64,000 bases of DNA from Gerris lacustris (GCA_951217055.1 OX578281.1:13176447-13240446), one strand, 5' to 3'; counted from the first letter of the stretch, positions 10,431 to 21,042 are shown. Made by a program: numbers and translations. Notes: generated by a model not told the origin, from the sequence alone.

Positions 10431-11224
10431 AAAAAAATAATATAAAATTCAATTAAAACAATATATAATAATAAAAAAAGAGTTAACCTCGACCTTTTTT
10501 TTATTTTTATTTTGTACTTTGATTCTTACTCTGATGATGCTAATAAATTTACCGAAACTTTAGCATTAACTTTCTCACTGTGTTTTATTTGACAGCATCT
10601 CGCTGACATACCCTCTCATTAACTGTGAACTTCAAAAAATGGAAAAAGTTGTGCCACAATTTGTTGTAGAAAATAATTAAAGAAAGCTCTGTATATAGAC
10701 AATATATTATTTCAAATAATAAATATAGAGTAACGTCCACAGTTGTTGTCTAAATACTACTACTGCCTTAATTTAAATTAAATAAATCCCGTATAATTTC
10801 CCTGAGTCGTCAGAAAAGAATTACAAATTTTCAAGTTTGAGCAAGGTTTGCATTATTGGAAAAAACTTTATTTTGTGCTGATGAATCAGATACTCTGTAA
10901 TGATAACGACGCAGATGTAGTCCTTAAGATTTTAATGTATTCCTGAAAACTTAAGTATTAATCGTACAAATCAACGATACCGGAGCAATACTGACTTTGT
11001 AAAAAAGCGTTTTGGTTTGGTATTTGGATTTTGATCTAAACACTTCACACTTAAATCCATTAATTGTCAAATAGATGACACAATCCGAATTTTATTTATT
11101 ACGTCGACTGTTTAGTGGCTGATCCCTGAGTCTTGGATTGAATTAATGTAGTAGAACGCCGACAAATAACGTAGAATTGTTGCTATGAGTAGCCCAAAGT
11201 TGTTGGACATTATATATATGTTGG
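10431..11224. other. Intronic stretch, nothing recognised
   Basis: AT-rich sequence with no inverted repeat, tandem repeat or coding signal that I can support. Confidence 0.5.
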
Positions 11225-11316
11225 TTCCAACCATTATACCGTTCGTGGGATAGTCATAGACATGCGCAATGCAATGGATAAAAGCCGTTCCAACTCGACC
11301 TGTGACAGAGAGTTTT

Positions 11317-12248
11317 GGAACGAAGCTCCTTATGGCATGTTCTGGAGCCCGGGATCGAGTCCGAAAAAAACGACCAAAACCACCGTCACAAAACCGCAAG
11401 CGTCATGAAATCTACCAATGACGATAACTTGAGTAAAAGATGATCGAGTGAGTTGGAATTTAGTACACATGTCCATTTTACCAATGCCCAGGCTGAGTTT
11501 GTTGGACAACGTTATCCGTCCAAGCGTTCACGCTCGCGTAAACGTAAGCTTCAAATTTAAAATTGGAATTTTCGGACGGGAAAAAATTCTAACTTCATCT
11601 ATTTAATGAGTCAAATAACTTTTTAAATAATTTGTTTTAGTAAAATGAACACTGACACTGCTATGAAGTGATAAAGATCTCTAAATTTATTAAAGTGGAC
11701 CTAAACGTTTAAAATAAAGAAAACAATACTTTTACCGATATCTTACGTTCTAACGTAACAATTTAATAAAACTTCTTACACATCGTCTAAAGTACAATTA
11801 AAACAGGCATGTAAAATTTCAACCTGATACAAGCAGACGTTTTGTAGTAGGGAAGAAATATATTTTATAATATTTTAAATTTGTAGGCCGGGTAGGTAGA
11901 AAACGGTTCTTTTCCCTTAGGCTATATAAACTCATCACGGTTAACTTTTTTCTCAATATTCAATACATATTTATTGTAATACGCTTGCTTTAATGATACA
12001 AATAATGCTTCGTGTTTCTTTTAATTTTGCCTTAACTCCGCTAGGTGCAAACAGTTCGTTACTTTTAATTTTGCCTTAACTCCGCTAGGTGCAAACAGTT
12101 CGTTACTTTTAATTTTGTCTCTTAACTCCGCCATGTATAAGTAGCAACTTATACGTACTTATCAGTGTGATTTTATAATTTATATTTAATGAAAAATGAA
12201 AGGAACTTCGTTCCTACCGGGTGTCCCGCGACACCACAAGTATTTTTT
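11317..12248 (+). mobile_element. GGAACGAAGTTCC element, internally shorter copy
   Basis: It starts GGAACGAAGCTCCTTATGG and carries the inverted match AAGGAACTTCGTTCC at 12200-12214, followed by a palindromic GTGTCCCGCGACAC. The 5' 550 bp match 14725-15260 and the 3' 360 bp match 15900-16246; a roughly 640-bp middle present in that copy is missing here. A 45-bp direct duplication lies at 12016-12108. It has no ORF of note. Class unknown; the terminal hairpin would also fit a Helitron-like end, but no CTRR end is evident. Confidence 0.65.
12016..12108 (+). repeat. 45-bp tandem duplication
   Basis: The segment starting CTTTTAATTTTGCCTTAACT and ending CAGTTCGTTA occurs twice without a gap, then a third partial copy (CTTTTAATTTTGTCTCTTAA) follows. 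The related element at 16060-16130 has only one unit plus the partial. Confidence 0.85.
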
Positions 12249-12393
12249 ATACCGTCCTCTAAACTGATTGTTTGTGAAACGTGACAGTACCAACTACTGG
12301 TTTATATGACATGCGCAGTTATGTAATTCGTCACGCATGTCAACAAGAAGGTTCCATATCAGTTAGGTTTCCTTGTTTTGATACAGTGCGAAT

Positions 12394-12684
12394 CAAGGAT
12401 GTTAAATAAAGGGGATGGAGTGTTGTGGATAAAAAGTGACCCCATGAAGATATGTAAAATAGGAGCTCCAATGGGACAAATTACCTTCCTCTTGGTTATA
12501 GGTTACCAAGAATTTGTTTATAGTTTCAGGTTATAACCTCATAAAGAAGGTAATTTGTCCCTGTTCAAAGGTTGTGGAGCATGCGCAGTATGCTTTTTCT
12601 CTCCAATTTCTCTTACCTCCATGGGGTCCCTTTTTTGCCATAAACCCCTTCTTAACATTCCATCCCCTTTATATAACATCCTTG
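12394..12684 (+). mobile_element. 291-bp hAT-type MITE, copy 1
   Basis: Ends CAAGGATGTTAAATAAAGGG and CCCTTTATATAACATCCTTG are inverted. It is flanked by a perfect 8-bp duplication GTGCGAAT (12386-12393 and 12685-12692), as expected for hAT transposition. An internal inverted repeat CAAATTACCTT/AAGGTAATTTG is also present. The second copy (18683-19135) is in reverse orientation. Confidence 0.9.
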
Positions 12685-13370
12685 GTGCGAATAGAGTCCC
12701 AAACCCGTTCCAACCTGACAATATTTTATTACAGTACAATGTTAGCTCATGTGTAAATGGATGATTTTTGACAAAATGGCATGAAAAGTTAAACACTTTC
12801 CATAAGTGTTACATATTATTATAATCTACTCTTCAATACCTTTCATCTTTCATTTGATACTCCATTTATTCGGCATTTTGGATTTCCAGTTAATCAGATC
12901 AAATTGCTTTCCTTATTTTTTCTATGGCCCAGCAGACCGCACATTTTGTATATTTTGGTTTTACCAACGAAATCCTTAAAAGGAAATACACAATTCAATA
13001 TCACTATATGTATATACTTTATAATTATTTAGGTATTTATAATAACTTTATATACTATTAGGCTTATGTGTAATGTTTGTAATTGCAAAAGTATCTACAA
13101 TTGCCTCTATCCCTTTATGCGTAATGTCCATAAATATTATTTCATTAAATGATTGATCTGGACATTTCTCAATACTCTTACAGGGTGTCCAGCAATATTA
13201 AAATGTAAAATTCAAGCATATTTAAAGGTTTTCAGGGCTCAATTTTATAAAATTCAAGGCTGGGTTTATTAACATTAGTTATTAAAACAGTGATTTATTC
13301 ACAATTTCTTAGAATTATAGAAAAAAATATGAGAAAAATAGTATGAGTTCAGCAAAATAATATAAATTAC

Positions 13371-13666
13371 GATATTTGCTGTGTTAGTCTTCCAGGGTAT
13401 TAAACAAATTAAAAGCTATTCCATTTGCTTTGCTATTTTATTTATTTTCTTTTGGTGATATTTCGTCTACATTTTAAGACATTTTTGTTTTTTTTTAAAT
13501 ATATATAATAAGAAATTACAACAATTTAAAATTTAAAAAGTTACAGGTTTGAAAATGTCTTAAAATGTAGACGAAATATCACCAAAAGAAAATAAATAAA
13601 ATAGCAAAGCAAATGGAATAGCTTTTAATTTGTTTAATACCCTGGAAGACTAACACAGCAAATATC
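13371..13666. repeat. Near-perfect 115-bp inverted repeat
   Basis: The left arm 13371-13485 and right arm 13552-13666 are essentially identical reverse complements (start GATATTTGCTGTGTTAGTC), with a 66-bp AT-rich loop. Near identity of arms this long suggests a recent origin relative to the surrounding element, or ongoing arm-to-arm conversion. Confidence 0.9.
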
Positions 13667-13752
13667 ATAGTTAAATTAAAGGGTACATCATATTAAAAAT
13701 GGAATATAAATTACTTTAATAATAGAAGAGGTTTTATTTTATGGACTTGTAG

Positions 13753-13937
13753 AATATTATAGTAGGCTGAAAGGTTTATTTGGAATGAAAGTCCTTCGAC
13801 TATATATTTTTATTTCATCAAAGCTTTCACCATGGGAACCTGAACTTCTTCAGTGATCACTAAGCTCTGATGAAATAAAAATAAATATCACTCGAAGGAC
13901 TTTCATTCCAAATAAACCCTCCAGCCTACGTAATATT
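13753..13937. repeat. 75-bp imperfect inverted repeat
   Basis: Left arm from 13753 (AATATTATAGTAGGCTG) pairs with the right arm ending at 13937 (CAGCCTACGTAATATT), including GGTTTATTTGGAATGAAAGT on the left. The loop is about 37 bp. MITE-like hairpin. Confidence 0.8.
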
Positions 13938-14635
13938 AATTCAACCTAATTACAGCAGTAGTACCAAAAAATACAGTAGTAAAAAATTTTTTAAAATTCA
14001 AGCATAATTTAAGTTTTTCTGTTATTTTTTCAAAATTCAAGCATATTTCAAGGTTTTTTCAAGCATCCTACAAATTCAAGCATAATTCCAGGAGTTCAAG
14101 GAATTCAAGGCTGCTGGACACCCTGTCTTAACATCTATAAAACGTTGTTATCGTTTTATAACTTAATTGATAACAAACTTTACCCAAACCAAAAAGTTTA
14201 GCCTCAAATATCATTGAAAATAATCAGGTGATTAAAACAGATTTTTTAAGTTGAATTGTTTTCAAAATAATATAGAATAAACCGTACAAGATAATAAGAT
14301 TTATGAAGTCTTTCATTTTTGACTGAAAAATGAGGCATTTGGCACGTCAATGCTGTGATTTTTCCCTCCCGCTAACCCGTCTAAGATAAATTAGTGTTGA
14401 CTGCGATGACAGTAAGAACTTCTACCATTTGTTTGCTATTTGCGTCTGTCTGTCACCTTGTCTAGGCTGACAGAATATAATACGACCTTCAGACTTATCG
14501 CTATATTTGAAATAAAATATAGACATCAATTTAACTGGAATTTCTGTCAGTAATTAAAATATTATTGACTTATAGTTTTAATTGATTATTATTCACTATA
14601 AATAATCATTATTTATTCAGTCCATTATGAATTTT

Positions 14636-14683
14636 AATGGCAATTATCACCTGAGAGCTAGCTCTTAAGTGATAATTGCCATT
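14636..14683. repeat. 48-bp loopless palindrome
   Basis: Two 24-bp arms (left starts AATGGCAATTATCAC) meet with no spacer and differ at two positions only. The centre is AGCTAGCT. Confidence 0.85.
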
Positions 14684-14724
14684 TATTTTCTTTTTCTTAA
14701 GGTTAATATTTTGCAAGTTATTGG

Positions 14725-16246
14725 AACGAAGTTCCTTATGGCACGTTCTGGAGCCCGGCAGTGAATCCGAAAAAAACGACCAAAATCACCGTCACGCAAC
14801 CAACCGCCACGAAATCTTCCGATGACGATAACTTAAGTAAAAGATTACCGAGTTAGTTGAAATTTGGTACACATGTTCATTTTACCAGTGCCCAGGCTGA
14901 GTTCGTTTAACAACGTTATCCGTCCTAGTGTTCACGCGAAACGCTCGCGTAAACGTAAGCTTCAAATTTAAAATTGAAATTTTAGGACGGGAAAAAATTC
15001 TTACTTCTAATCTGTTTAATGAGACAAACAACTTTTAAATATTTTTAGTAAAACGAACACTGACACTGCTATGAAGTGATAAAGATCGCTAAATTTATTA
15101 AAGCGGACCGTATCGTTTAAATTAAATTGAGAAAACAACGTTTTTACAGATATCGTTACGTTCTAACGTAACGATTTAAATAAAACTTCGTATACATCAC
15201 CTATAGTACAATTGAAACATGCATGTAAAATTTCAACCTGATACAAGCAGAAGTTTTCGTATGTTAGTGATTTATAGTTTTTACTACGTTTTTATTAGCT
15301 TGTTTTCTTGTTTGTTTGTTTGTTTGTCCGGTACAAATCTAGCAATTGATTTCTAACCAACTTCCCGACTAGCTAGACATTTGAAGCTTTTAGCATAACT
15401 CACAACACGACGACAATGCATTATTTTAATACTTTTAGCCATTTTCAGCAGAATTTAATTGGTTTTCAGCAAATTTTGCTGTACAGAAAGTTAGTTCGGA
15501 AAAAATCCGCAAGTTATTTTATTTGCTTTGCCATATCCAATATTTATGCAATCTTCATTTTGACGGGTCTTAAATTTGTGATAGATAAACATTGAATGAC
15601 AGCAAAACAGGAAATATCGATTATATTATTTCAAATATATCGATGGCATGCTTTAGATTTGGTGTTGGGGAGATCCGTTGTACAAAGATTTATCCTTTTA
15701 TAGGTTTAAGATCAGCTCTCTGGATGGTTGTAATTTATGTGAAGTAAATAAATTCGGAACTATTTTTTTTTTTCACTAACATTATATATTATATAACAAT
15801 AACAATTATATTATCAACATTACATACGATTCAACAGAAAATTTAAAAACGTAGTATATAAAAAGTTCTTTTTATCTTGAAATTATTATAATATTTAATA
15901 GGCGTAACATGCCGGCGGGGTCTGAGAGGACAGTTCTTTTTCGTCTCTTCAACCATCTGCTTTATCTATAAATTCATCCTTAACTTTTTTCGAAATATAC
16001 AAGACATTATTTATTGAAAGACGCTCGCTTGAAAGATAATAAAAAGCTTTTCTATTAATTTTGCCTTAACTCCGCTAGTACAAATAGTAATATAGTTACT
16101 TTTTATTTTGTCTCTTTTCTAACTCCGCCATAAGTAGTTAGTATCGTATAGTATACCTATTTTGGAACTGTGATTTTATATTTAATAAAAAGCGTAAGGA
16201 ACTTCGTTCCTACCTAGTGTCCCGCGACACCACACGTATTTTTGCT
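14725..16246 (+). mobile_element. GGAACGAAGTTCC element, longer copy
   Basis: It runs from GGAACGAAGTTCCTTATGG to AAGGAACTTCGTTCC and the palindrome GTGTCCCGCGACAC. It matches the 11317-12248 copy at both ends, and it contains in its middle (15449-15890) the sequence that opens this window. Also present is a palindrome GTTACGTTCTAACGTAAC at about 15154. No transposase-like frame was found. Confidence 0.7.
15449..15890 (+). repeat. Dispersed repeat, copy 2 (see 1-450)
   Basis: Same orientation as the copy at the window start, with shared blocks GTTAGTTCGG, GGTGTTGGGGAGATCCGTTG (one base differs in copy 1) and ACATACGATTCAACAGAA. Lies within the longer GGAACGAAGTTCC element. Confidence 0.75.
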
Positions 16247-16455
16247 ATAGACATTACAAGATATAACAAGGCGTTGAATCTGAATGCCATCTTAGAATAA
16301 TAAATTGCTTAAGGTTAAAAAGGAAGTAGGAATATGAATAACGTATATGACCTATAATATTAATATGACCTACATACGTATATGGCATATAATATTTATA
16401 AGTAGTTCATAAATTCAAAAAAAAAAGAAGAAAAGAAAATGCATTCATTATGTGC

Positions 16456-17216
16456 TTATTAGAATTAAACCTATAAAAAATGGACTGCCACTTCGTGTAG
16501 CAGTAAGCTTCCTCGCATCCTATCATGTACTTTATTGATTTTATGCTTTTACAAGCCATTATTGTTTAATTTATTGCTTCCGAGCTTAACGAAGGTAACG
16601 GAAGCATGGTGTTCACTTTTGAGAACGAAAAAGTTTTATGTCTCCCATTTTAAAAATTCCAAGACAGAAATCCGTTTCAGACATCAGGGAACATTTTTGG
16701 TTCCGTGTCTGTCGGTTCGTCTGTCGGTCTGTCTGTCGGTCAGTCTGTCTGTCGGTCAGTCTGTCTGTCGGTCAGTCTGTCTGTCGGTCAGTCTGTCTGT
16801 CGGTCAGTCTGTCTGTCGGTCAGTCTGTCTGTCGGTCAGTCTGTCTGTCGGTCAGTCTGTCTGTCGGTCAGTCTATCTGTCGGCCAGTCTGTCTGTCGGT
16901 CAGTCTGTCTGTCGGTCAGTCTGTCTGTCGGTCAGTCTGTCTGTCGGTCAGTCTGTCTGTCGGTCAGTCTGTCTGTCGGTCAGTCTGTCTGTCGGTCAGT
17001 CTGTCTGTCGGTCAGTCTGTCTGTCGGTCAGTCTGTCTGTCGGTCAGTCTGTCTGTCGGTCAGTCTGTCTGTCGGTCTGTCTGTCTGTCTGTATGTGTGT
17101 CGGTCTGTCTGTCTGTCGTCTGACGCTCTATTTTTGCGAACCAACATATTATCTTATAAACTACAATCATACATAATAACTACATCATTTGATTATTAGA
17201 ATTAAACCTATAAAAA
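16456..17216 (+). mobile_element. Rearranged GGTAACGGAAGC-family element between 24-bp direct repeats
   Basis: Identical 24-bp direct repeats (16456-16479 and 17193-17216, starting TTATTAGAATTAAACC) bracket about 713 bp. The insert opens with an inverted piece of the family's other end (16480-16560, compare 49860-49935). It then has the family start GAAGGTAACGGAAGC and AGACAGAAATCCG, and then the 16-bp minisatellite. Related copies: 18081-18543, 39886-40345, 44690-44935, 49466-49935. Confidence 0.7.
16741..17076 (+). repeat. 16-bp minisatellite, 21 copies
   Basis: Exactly 21 units of CAGTCTGTCTGTCGGT, with only two substitutions around 16875-16885. The block CTGTCTGTCGG occurs once or twice in the other family members, so the array is a local expansion. 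The period is not a multiple of three, which is why three overlapping Ser/Val/Cys-rich frames appear open here; none is a gene. Confidence 0.95.
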
Positions 17217-18080
17217 TAGGTACCCTAGTACCCTTTTATCTTAGACTTATTTAAACATAATTTATGGTTGTAAAACGTAATCCAAACCCAAGAGCTTGAA
17301 GTGTGAACTAGATTTTTCCTCACCTCATGTTTAGAATAAACAGCCTTTACAAACATCCGATCACATAGATTTGTTACAACATTTATAATATACAAAAATA
17401 TTTTGTAGTAAACAAAATGTTTATTTTAAGCTTGTTAATGATGTGGATTTCAGCTATAAAGATCCACAATAACTCCATTACTAGTTCAGCAAGACGTCAT
17501 AGGTTGCGGGGCTTATCTAATTTTGCGACTTGTTTATAATCCCATGCCAACTTTTTCAGTTTATATTCTTTACAGATATCAAAAACTATTTATAGAATTT
17601 CAAATCTCATTTATTTAGGCTTATTTTTGTTTATTCTTTTGATCTTGAATATGGTCGCTTCCTTCTACCTTTGAGTAATTGATTTGACATAAATTGCTAT
17701 AATTTAATAGATTCAGACATAAAAAAAGATGTCATTCATTCACTATAACAAAATCAATTTAGGATTACCTCAGCCCAGCCTACCAAGCCAAAATATGTCT
17801 TCCAGTATTTTAAAGAATTCTTTTTAAAGAAGCAAGCAATACATACTCAAAATGAGTATGTATTGCTTGCTTCTTTAACGATTAAAATAATCGTTAGCAC
17901 TGTCGGGTTTTCATTTAAATATATAAACCTCTCAAAATCAAGTTTATATGTGTTCACAATAATTTCTCTGTGTATATGTCACATGAATGAGAAAGTATAA
18001 CTTTGCAGGGTTTCAGGTTGGGATATTATTAGTTTAAAAGTAGGCTGTGAACTAAATAAAAACATCATTATCAGTTTCCT
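17217..18080. other. Intronic stretch with twin hairpins
   Basis: AT-rich intron DNA without coding signal. The only structured feature is the pair of abutting hairpins at 17825-17895, listed separately. Confidence 0.5.
17825..17895. repeat. Two abutting perfect hairpins, each with an AAA loop
   Basis: First: 25-bp perfect arms (17825-17849 and 17853-17877; start TAAAGAAGCAAGCAATAC) around AAA. Second: TAACGATTA (17875-17883) AAA TAATCGTTA (17887-17895). The second hairpin shares three bases with the first. A transcript could fold into two stacked stem-loops. Confidence 0.9.
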
Positions 18081-18543
18081 TGCTTCCAAGCATACCGATG
18101 GTAACGGAAGCTATGGGGCTATGGGATCGTTCTGAAGGGCGAATTTTTTTATTTCTCTGACTTCCAACATTCCAAGACAGAACTCCGTTTTAGACTTGAG
18201 GAAACATTTGGGTCCCGTGTATGTCATAGTGTCTGTCGTTCAACATTTGTGCAAACCAACATGTCTTGAAAACTACTCGTCCGATGTTAATGAAATTTAG
18301 ATGGTAGGTCATAAGCCCATAGTAAGTCCCATAAAAGTTACAACCTTATGCACCCATTTGTTTCTGTTCCAACGCATAAATTTATTTACATCCTTATCTT
18401 CAAAAGTAGGTACTAGTCTGATTTTTTTTTTCTATTTTGATGGTTTGTCGAAAGTAGCCTGCACCTGCAAATAGCCCCAGATTAATTTCAACCACCTGCA
18501 TACATTAAATATTGCTAAATTGATACTTTAATTCGTGTAAAGA
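18081..18543 (+). mobile_element. GGTAACGGAAGC-family element
   Basis: Begins GATGGTAACGGAAGC, carries CCAAGACAGAACTCCG, CACCCATTTGTTTCTGTTCC and the end block TAAATTGATACTTTAATTC. It aligns with 49466-49800 over most of its length and with 39886-40345 in reverse. No protein is encoded. Confidence 0.7.
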
Positions 18544-18682
18544 AAAGCCGTACAATAGAATTTATGGTTGAAAATTAGGTAAATAATCGATTGAGATTGA
18601 AGTACTTTCACCACACGGTTATTAGGACTGCTATAATCCATTAGCATTCGAGATTCACCGTAAGCCCTAATTCATGCCAGAC

Positions 18683-19135
18683 CAAGGATCTTATATAAAG
18701 CGGATGTAATGTTAAGAAGGACATCCGTAATGTTAGAGGACATCCGATCTCACTTTAAGATAGACGACAGCAGCTGGTCTAAGAAAGCTGCACTATATTG
18801 GGCTGCCAGGAGACGTATGGTCGATGTTGCCAACGTACCGGCGTAAAAAAAAAAAAAAAAAAAAAAAAAAATGTTAAGAAGGGGTTTAAGGCAAAAAAGT
18901 GACCCCATGAAGGTAAGAGAAATTGGAGAAAAAATCATACTGCGCATGCTCCACGACCTTTGAACTGGGACAAATTACCTTTTTTAACAGGTTATAACCT
19001 GACAACTATAAACAAATTCTTGGTAACCTATAACCAAGAGGAAGGTAATTTGTCCCATTGGAGTTAACATTTTACATATCTTCATGGGGTCACTTTTTTG
19101 CCTCAACCCTCTATCCCCTTCATATAAGATCCTTG
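18683..19135 (-). mobile_element. hAT-type MITE, copy 2, split by a retroposed insert
   Basis: Ends CAAGGATCTTATATAAAG and TTCATATAAGATCCTTG are inverted. It is flanked by a perfect 8-bp duplication TGCCAGAC (18675-18682, 19136-19143). Orientation is opposite to copy 1. Removing the 150-bp insert plus its 12-bp target duplication leaves 291 bp, exactly the length of copy 1. Confidence 0.9.
18721..18870 (+). mobile_element. Poly(A)-tailed retroposed fragment (LINE 3' end or retrocopy)
   Basis: About 120 bp of relatively GC-rich sequence ends in a run of 26-27 A and is flanked by the 12-bp duplication ATGTTAAGAAGG (18709-18720, 18871-18882). That is the hallmark of target-primed retroposition. 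One frame is open through the whole insert (…HFKIDDSSWSKKAALYWAAR…) and its stop TAA lies at the start of the tail. This suggests a 5'-truncated LINE ORF2 end or a processed transcript. The source is not identified. Confidence 0.8.
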
Positions 19136-19269
19136 TGCCAGACACACAAGTAAGCAGTCTTTAACTCTGTAGTTACATCGTCTTCTAACCATGCCGTTAG
19201 ACTTCTTAGCTTGTGCTAAGGAAGTTAATACCATACAAATTAATAGTCAATAATAACGTCTGCAACGAC

Positions 19270-19630
19270 AGGCTAGATAGATAGGATGAGGATGATTTCT
19301 AAGAAGGAACGAAAGTTATTATTGGAGACTATGGGGGCGTTGACGGAACTTAAGCTTGGAGAAGGTATATGGTGTTTCATTCTTTATATCGGTTCTGTTT
19401 CAGAACAACTCGCTAAAGTCCTATCCAAATACAATTATAGCCTAGGATTCAGCATGAATAGGGCTTTGAAAGCGCAATTTAGTTACGTGGAAAAAAAGAT
19501 CCAGTAAGCAACAAGAATCGAAGCAGAATTCGCATAATTACATGCGGTGACTTCGACGTGAAAAACGTCGGATAAACAGGTCGAAAATTTTAGATAAGTG
19601 CGAAGGAACACCTTGAATAAATTAGTATAC
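19270..19630 (+). pseudogene. Penelope-like retroelement remnant (RT end plus GIY-YIG-like region)
   Basis: Frame 19286-19507 contains FILYIGSVSEQLAKVLSKYN, the kind of sequence found at the C-terminal side of Penelope-like reverse transcriptases (…PYI…SEkl…iLkkY…). After a frameshift the next 100 bases read ITCGDFDVKNVG, stop, TGRKF, stop, ISAKEHLE. This matches the layout of the GIY-YIG endonuclease linker region (CxxCxxxYVGQTGRxFxxRxKEH) with two nonsense changes and a lost second Cys. The element is dead: frameshifted, interrupted and 5'-truncated. Assignment rests on motif recognition only. Confidence 0.7.
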
Positions 19631-20100
19631 ATGTATGATAATAGGAAATATGCTTTAAGTTACTCGTATAATTTAGTGTAAAATAAATATTTTTTAAAAC
19701 AAATTACCTAAATTTGACAATAAAAAACAAGACATTTCTTGTAGCATTTGAATATAATTGACTTTCCTTTAATCAATACGAATATTATTAATCTAGCAGA
19801 ATTATAAATTATTATTGTTTCACGCCGTTTAGAATATTGCGTGATATTATGGTTGCTAATTTTGTTCCCTGCCGTTTGCTCAGATCAGAGTGGGAGATAT
19901 ATTCGTAGGGAAAGATCAATAACTAGCGCAAAAGAGCTCTCAATTTCATTGGTTCGCGCTCTTTATTTTCCGTTGGTTTCTATGTAAATGGAAGAAATGC
20001 CCACTCTGCAGATGTGAAGTTTTTTTTTTGAAATGCGTCATTAAATTCATGAAAGTACCGAGCAGTTCACATCTGCCTCAAGTTACATACTGATGTGTTG
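19631..20100. other. Intronic stretch, nothing recognised
   Basis: AT-rich sequence without supported genes or repeats. Confidence 0.45.
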
Positions 20101-20134
20101 CATTTGCAACTGTCGCTGGAGACGCGAAGGGGAA

Positions 20135-20315
20135 AACACCTTTAAAAGCCACGTCCAGAATGCCGAAACAAACAATGGAAACGAGCATTGGTCTCTGCGC
20201 ATGCCCATTCTGAGATGCGCAGGTGCACTTTAGGCTGGGCATGCGCAGTGACCAACGCTCTGCTCGTTCCCTCGGTTCGGTTCGGCAGTTCGGACAAGGC
20301 TTCATAATTTTGTTT
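20135..20315. repeat. GC-rich imperfect hairpin (MITE-like)
   Basis: The left arm (AAAGCCACGTCCAGAATGCC … TCTGCGCATGCCCA) pairs with the right arm (TGGGCATGCGCAGTGACC … GGCAGTTCGGACAAGGCTT) over about 75 bp. The centre is TTCTGAGATGCGCAGGTGC. It explains the minus-strand open frame 20078-20389, which I do not call as a gene. Confidence 0.75.
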
Positions 20316-21042
20316 ATGTCTCGTCTTTGAAAACGCACCTTTAGATGGACTTGATAGATTTCAAATATTTTGCTGCACTTGATTTTCAAATTGACAATTA
20401 TTTTACATATATTTTGATACGTTCCAACTATTTACTAAAAATAAATCTCTTTGAATACCGGAAGAAAAAGTATGTGAAGGTCTAAAATTCAGTTTTAGAT
20501 TTATAATAGGTTCTAAGAAAATTCTGGCATTTTTATCCGGATATCTATTCTAGTTGTATTTAATTTTATTTGTAAACTTCCTTTTACTTCCCTTTAATTT
20601 GTTAACTTATATATCTTAACCATTGAATTATTAATGGTCTCTTTCTCCTAACTCCATTTCTTAGAAATAATTTATTTATTTAAACACCTCTTGACGTTTC
20701 ATTACGTCATTAGTTGTACACAATCACCAAAAGACTGAGTCAAATAGGTATAAATTGCACACTATATTATTTTGAGAATACTTTAGAATGAAACTATAAA
20801 TAGAGACGCCGCTTGCACTATAAAAGATTCTTAACTAGGGGCAATTTATTAAGCTGGCATGAATGATGCAGTAGGTAATCGTTATGATGCGGTAATGGAT
20901 TTGACACACTTTCAAGGAACTGAAAATTTTTTCAGACATTTTCTCTAAGATAAGTGATCCTCTGACGTAATTAAGAAAAATATGACCATTTTGGCTCAAA
21001 TCTGATCTTACTCTACTTATTACTCAGGAGGACCATTTTTAA

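Larger units (their letters stand above)
11225..12780 (+). mobile_element. Composite locus: host repeat with two nested insertions
   Basis: The host repeat matches 33720-34100 in the same orientation (GCATGCGCAATGGATAAAAG split by small indels, ATACCGTCCTCTAAA, AAACCCGTTCCAACCTGAC). In the second locus these blocks are contiguous. Here they are interrupted by an element at 11317-12248 and by a MITE at 12394-12684, so the other locus serves as the empty site for both. The host's own termini are uncertain. Confidence 0.7.
13181..14125. mobile_element. CAGGGTGTCCAGCA inverted-repeat element with internal palindromes
   Basis: Ends CAGGGTGTCCAGCA and TGCTGGACACCCTG are perfect 14-bp inverted repeats, followed by repeated ATTCAAGCATA motifs on both sides. 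The pentamer TCTTA is directly repeated at both junctions (13176-13180, 14126-14130). The interior holds two separate hairpins (13371-13666 and 13753-13937). Superfamily unresolved: the terminus resembles hAT but the visible duplication is 5 bp. Confidence 0.8.

Noticed and set aside
11317..16246. Helitron assignment for the GGAACGAAGTTCC elements
   Set aside because: A terminal hairpin exists, but the required TC start and CTRR end could not be placed and the ends carry inverted repeats, so the class was left open.
16535..17199. Three overlapping long Ser/Val/Cys-rich open frames
   Set aside because: They are the three frames of a 16-bp minisatellite without stop codons. No independent coding evidence exists.
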